Assembly: GCA_003244055.1 (NCBI GenBank)
Contig: QHBZ01000260.1
Location: 7,566-43,145, forward strand
Length of the DNA stretch: 35,580 nt
Source of the DNA: Pseudonocardiales bacterium
Lineage (GTDB): Bacteria > Actinomycetota > Actinomycetes > Mycobacteriales > Pseudonocardiaceae
Direction: 5' to 3'
Shown here: piece after piece, positions 33,017 to 35,580 of the stretch
How positions within the stretch are numbered: position 1 is the stretch's first letter
How the letters are laid out: every line of letters starts with the position of its first letter
Made by a program: the position numbers and the translations under genes
The notes under the pieces: generated by a model
What the model was told of the DNA's origin: nothing
What the model saw: only the letters and a program-made list of their open reading frames with translations
Databases searched by the model: none

Positions 33017-33511
33017 GTGTCCCCCATTGAGGTCCGGGAGTTCGTCGAGGCCGACTGGCCTCAGGTGTGGCCGATCGTCCGGGAGGTCGTCCGGGCCGAG
33101 GACACGTTCCCGTACGACCCGGCGATGACCTCCGAGCAGGCGCACGACATCTGGGTCGTGCCTGCGCCCGGAGTGACCGCGGTGGCGGTCGACGGCGATC
33201 GGATCGTCGGCACCGCGCACGTGCGGGCGAACCGGGCCGGACGCGGGTCACACGTGGCGACGGCCAGTTTCATGGTCGCCGCGCACGCCCGGGGTCGCGG
33301 TGCGGGCACCGCGCTCTGCCGGTTTGCGCTGGACTGGGCGCAGCGCCACGGGTATACGGGGATGCAGTTCAACGCCGTGGTGGAAACCAATCACGCGGCG
33401 CTTGAGATCTACCGGCGGCTCGGCTTCAGCATCGTCGGCACGGTTCCCGGCGCCTTCGACCATCCGGAGTTGGGCCGGGTCGGCCTCCACATCCTGTACC
33501 GCGAACTCTGA
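33017..33511 (+). CDS. GNAT acetyltransferase, phosphinothricin-type
   Basis: This 164-residue enzyme starts IEVREFVEADWPQVWPIVRE and has the acetyl-CoA site HVATASFMVAAHARGRGAGT, followed by GYTGMQFNAVVETNHAALEI and GFSIVGTVPGAFDHPEL. GRGAGTAL is the R/Q-x-x-G-x-G/A loop and NHAALEIYRRLGF the typical helix. Members acetylate small amines, sometimes conferring resistance. GTG 33017 follows GAAGGGAG at normal spacing. The substrate is unknown and the frame is intact. Confidence 0.88.
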   Translation: MSPIEVREFVEADWPQVWPIVREVVRAEDTFPYDPAMTSEQAHDIWVVPAPGVTAVAVDGDRIVGTAHVRANRAGRGSHVATASFMVAAHARGRGAGTALCRFALDWAQRHGYTGMQFNAVVETNHAALEIYRRLGFSIVGTVPGAFDHPELGRVGLHILYREL

Positions 33512-33556
33512 TCGGCCTGGCGGGCACATGCTCGCCGCGAAAGGCGACCGGAGCCG

Positions 33557-34513
33557 TCAGCGCAGGGCGCGGAAGGAGTCGAGGGCTCTGACGATCTCGC
33601 TGGTGAAGCTGCCTCCGCCGTGGCCCGCGTCATCGAGGACGACGAGCCGGCTGTCTGGCCACGATCGGTGCAGGTGCCATGCGGTGTCGAGAGGTCCGGA
33701 GACGTCGTAGCGGCCATGGATCAGGACGGCCGGGATGCCGGCAAGACGGTGCACATTTTGCAGAATCTCGTCCTCGGCGAGGAAGCAGCCGTTGCTCCAG
33801 TAGTGCGTGACCAGCCGTGCGAAGATCAACTGGAAGTCCGGGTCTTCACACTGAAGCCTCGGCGCCCACCCGGGCATCAGCGACATGTGGGTGTCTTCCC
33901 ACACGCACCAATCATGCGCCGCGCGGAAACAGACGTCTGGGTCGGGATGGGCGAGTATCCGCGCGTAGGCGGCGGACAGGTCCCCGTCGCGCTCCGCTGA
34001 GGGGACGGTGGAGGCGAACCGCTCCCACTCGCGGGGAAAGAGGCGTCCCATGTCGCGGGTGATCCAGTCGGTCTCCCGCCTGGTCCCCGAGGTGACCGCC
34101 GCGAGCACCATCGCGATCACTCGTTGCGGGTGCCGCTGGGCGTAGACCAGACCGAGTGTGACGCCCCAAGAGCCGCCGACGACGACCCATCGGTCGATCC
34201 CGAGGTGCTCGCGCAGCCGCTCGATGTCCTCGAGCAGCTGCGACGTCGTGTTCGTCGACAGGTCAGCGCCTGGGGCACACGCCAGCGGGCGGCTACGACC
34301 GCACCCCCGCTGGTCGAAGAGCACCGCACGGTACGCGCGCGGGTCGAAGTTACGACGTGGCCCAGGACGGCACCCGCCTCCTGGACCGCCGTGCAGGAAG
34401 ACCGCCGGGGTTCCAGCCGGGTCACCCACAGCCTCCCAGTACAAGGTGTGGCCGTCGGTGACCTGCAACATGCCGGACTCGTACGGCTCCACCGCCGGAT
34501 AGGGCTCACTCAT
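33557..34513 (-). CDS. pip: Proline iminopeptidase
   Basis: This 318-residue alpha/beta hydrolase has the oxyanion motif HGGPGGG (41-47), VLFDQRGCGRSRP, the nucleophile Ser115 in VVGGSWGVTLGLVYAQRHP, and the C-terminal HGRYDVSGP and DAGHGGG acid/His parts. Signature regions are W(I)TRDMGRLFPREWERF and EDTHMSLMPG. It removes N-terminal proline from peptides in the cytosol (S33 family). ATG 34513 starts MSEPYPAVEPYESG, normal for the family, and the longer frame is not. It is convergent with the GNAT gene. Length is normal and the frame is intact. Confidence 0.92.
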   Translation of the reverse strand: MSEPYPAVEPYESGMLQVTDGHTLYWEAVGDPAGTPAVFLHGGPGGGCRPGPRRNFDPRAYRAVLFDQRGCGRSRPLACAPGADLSTNTTSQLLEDIERLREHLGIDRWVVVGGSWGVTLGLVYAQRHPQRVIAMVLAAVTSGTRRETDWITRDMGRLFPREWERFASTVPSAERDGDLSAAYARILAHPDPDVCFRAAHDWCVWEDTHMSLMPGWAPRLQCEDPDFQLIFARLVTHYWSNGCFLAEDEILQNVHRLAGIPAVLIHGRYDVSGPLDTAWHLHRSWPDSRLVVLDDAGHGGGSFTSEIVRALDSFRALR

Positions 34514-34717
34514 CAGGCCAGTCTGCAACATGTGTCGCCCGCCGTCGCTGGGAACGACATGAAGAAGCTCTTGGGTTCGGACCCGTCCCGCGGTGGGAAA
34601 ACAGCGCTCGAAGAATGCTGCCCTGTCGATATGGTCGTCCTGCGGACTCGCGGCAATGGTGGCCGCCGCACAAGACCCGACGCTGGTCGGGCGCGCGGTG
34701 AGCATCGCAGCGTAAGT

Positions 34718-34782
34718 GTCGTGAACTCGACAGTACGGACGTTTCCGCCGACAACAAATGTCCGTGCTGTCGAGTTCACGAC
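34718..34782 (-). repeat. 65-bp hairpin repeat, copy 2 (inverted)
   Basis: The arms are identical to copy 1 except for one base. The loop read on the minus strand is GTTGTCGGCGG, so this copy is in opposite orientation to the one at 23821. It has the same 65-bp length, with mismatches at two stem positions. Confidence 0.95.
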
Positions 34783-35182
34783 GTGCACGATCGCTGGGCA
34801 GGTAGTGCTGGAGGTGTCCGGTCGGGCCAACCCCGACGGACTCCGGCACCAACCACCCGAGCCCACACAGATCGCTGCCAATCGCCGCTGGCCGGACTAG
34901 GGCGCGCCCGAACCTCCTGGGCGCCTTCGTCCGCTCCCGGCCCTCAGACCGTGAACGTGCACCCGACGTTCCTGACACGAGAGCAGCGACGATCACCCGA
35001 TTGCCGCCAACAGCAGATACCCGGTGTCACTTCAGTGAGGACCCGGAAAGGATTAACCCGGCGAAACGGACCCACCCAACCTCCCCGTACGGCAGAGGCC
35101 ACGGCGCGAGGACGTGCCGATTGGCGAGCCCTCAGCGTTGTCAGAAGTGACGTGGTCCCCGAGGTCCGAGACACTGAGTTGC
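34783..35182. other. Gap with no recognised gene
   Basis: About 400 bases. Short frames on both strands lack motifs and ribosome-binding sites. The end must hold the promoter of the next (broken) gene. Confidence 0.45.
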
Positions 35183-35580
35183 ATGGCCGGTGACCTTTAT
35201 CTTGGCCGACTTGATGCCCTCGCGCGGACCTGGCAGGTCTGGGACGAGCTCGGCCGCGGCTTGGCCGCGCAGCAGTGGTCCACATCGACCCGTTGACCCG
35301 ATTAGGATGTCGCTTGCCTCTACGCGCATGTCTCGGTGTTTCCGGTGGTTATGAGCGTCCCACCACCGGTGCGCAACGGTCCGGTCGGAGAGCCGTTGAC
35401 GGCCGTCGAGGTGCTGCGGCGGTTCAACGCGCCAGGCGGGGTGGCCACGACGATGGCCAGCACAGTCGCACACGCGGTTGTCCGGGAGGCCGCTGAACAC
35501 AGCCGAGCGCAACTGGTCGACCGGTTCATTGTGCAGGGCTCACGTGCACTCGACGGAGTAAACATTCAGCCCTCTCTTTG
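35183..35580 (+). pseudogene. Mycothiol-dependent maleylpyruvate isomerase-type gene with two stops (runs off the window)
   Basis: ATG 35183 opens LYLGRLDALARTWQVWDELG followed by RGLAAQQWSTSTR. After two stop codons the same frame continues DVACLYAHVSVFPVV, GEPLTAVEVLRRFNAPGGVA and HSRAQLVDRFIVQG to the end. Homologues read STPTRCPGWDVxxVYAH, so TGA (35294-35296) stands for Cys and TAG (35303-35305) for Trp. The family (TIGR03083-like) uses mycothiol in small-molecule isomerisation or transfer. A second start at ATG 35351 is possible but would lose the N-terminal helix bundle. Confidence 0.72.

Noticed and set aside
33557-34996. 479-residue proline iminopeptidase
   Set aside because: Residues before Met 34513 cross the 65-bp repeat and lack homology; the family length of about 318 fits the shorter start.

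Overview
The window is high-GC DNA from an actinomycete. Several family types point that way: DUF6247, DUF6879 and DUF5753/Scr1-type genes, a mycothiol-dependent maleylpyruvate isomerase-type gene, a DUF3618 gene, and frequent GTG/TTG starts with NTGA stop/start overlaps. Within the actinomycetes a Pseudonocardiales-type genome is my best guess, but no marker gene proves it.

Layout. (1) 0.2-9 kb is rich in toxin-antitoxin genes and in decay. It holds a broken AbiEi/AbiEii pair, an IS110 fragment, an intact VapB-VapC pair on the minus strand, a decayed TnpB, two paralogous DUF6247/RelE-like pairs whose toxin genes are both frameshifted, and a second intact VapB-VapC pair. Between them lie a broken metallophosphoesterase, an intact diacylglycerol-kinase-like gene, a CDP-alcohol phosphatidyltransferase, an ArsB-like permease fragment and a DUF6390-like gene. 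(2) 9-16 kb is a gene graveyard. An ICMT-like methyltransferase is followed by IS21 (IstB) and IS30 fragments, an acyl-CoA synthetase with an amber codon, intact S66 peptidase and tyrosine-phosphatase-like genes, and an ISAzo13 fragment. A DUF3618 gene with a stub partner comes next, then a head-to-tail mosaic of amino-acid permease, cytochrome P450 and AMP-ligase pieces. (3) 16-23.5 kb is mostly intact. It carries a methyltransferase, a 668-residue membrane protein ending in collagen-like triplets, a TenA-like protein, and an Asp/Glu racemase divergent from a LysR regulator that overlaps an FAH-family hydrolase. (4) 23.8-34.8 kb lies between two inverted copies of a 65-bp hairpin repeat. It contains a tight four-gene operon (winged-helix/REC regulator, methyltransferase, 2OG-Fe(II) oxygenase, PAS histidine kinase) and a SAM-I riboswitch whose P1 helix overlaps the ribosome-binding site of an acetyltransferase gene followed by threonine synthase. 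A scar follows threonine synthase (a MoaD-like stub, then DUF6879 and DUF5753 fragments), and after it a cupin, a second acetyltransferase and a proline iminopeptidase. (5) The last 400 bases hold the start of a maleylpyruvate-isomerase-type gene with two nonsense codons.

How the parts fit. The best candidate for an undescribed system is the four-gene operon at 24784-28683. A sensor kinase and a hybrid regulator enclose two modifying enzymes with overlapping or nearly touching starts, which suggests a signal-controlled small-molecule or protein modification module. The membrane-anchored collagen-like protein and the riboswitch-controlled acetyltransferase are the next most interesting. All assignments come from reading the translated sequence and from family knowledge. 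No database search was run.
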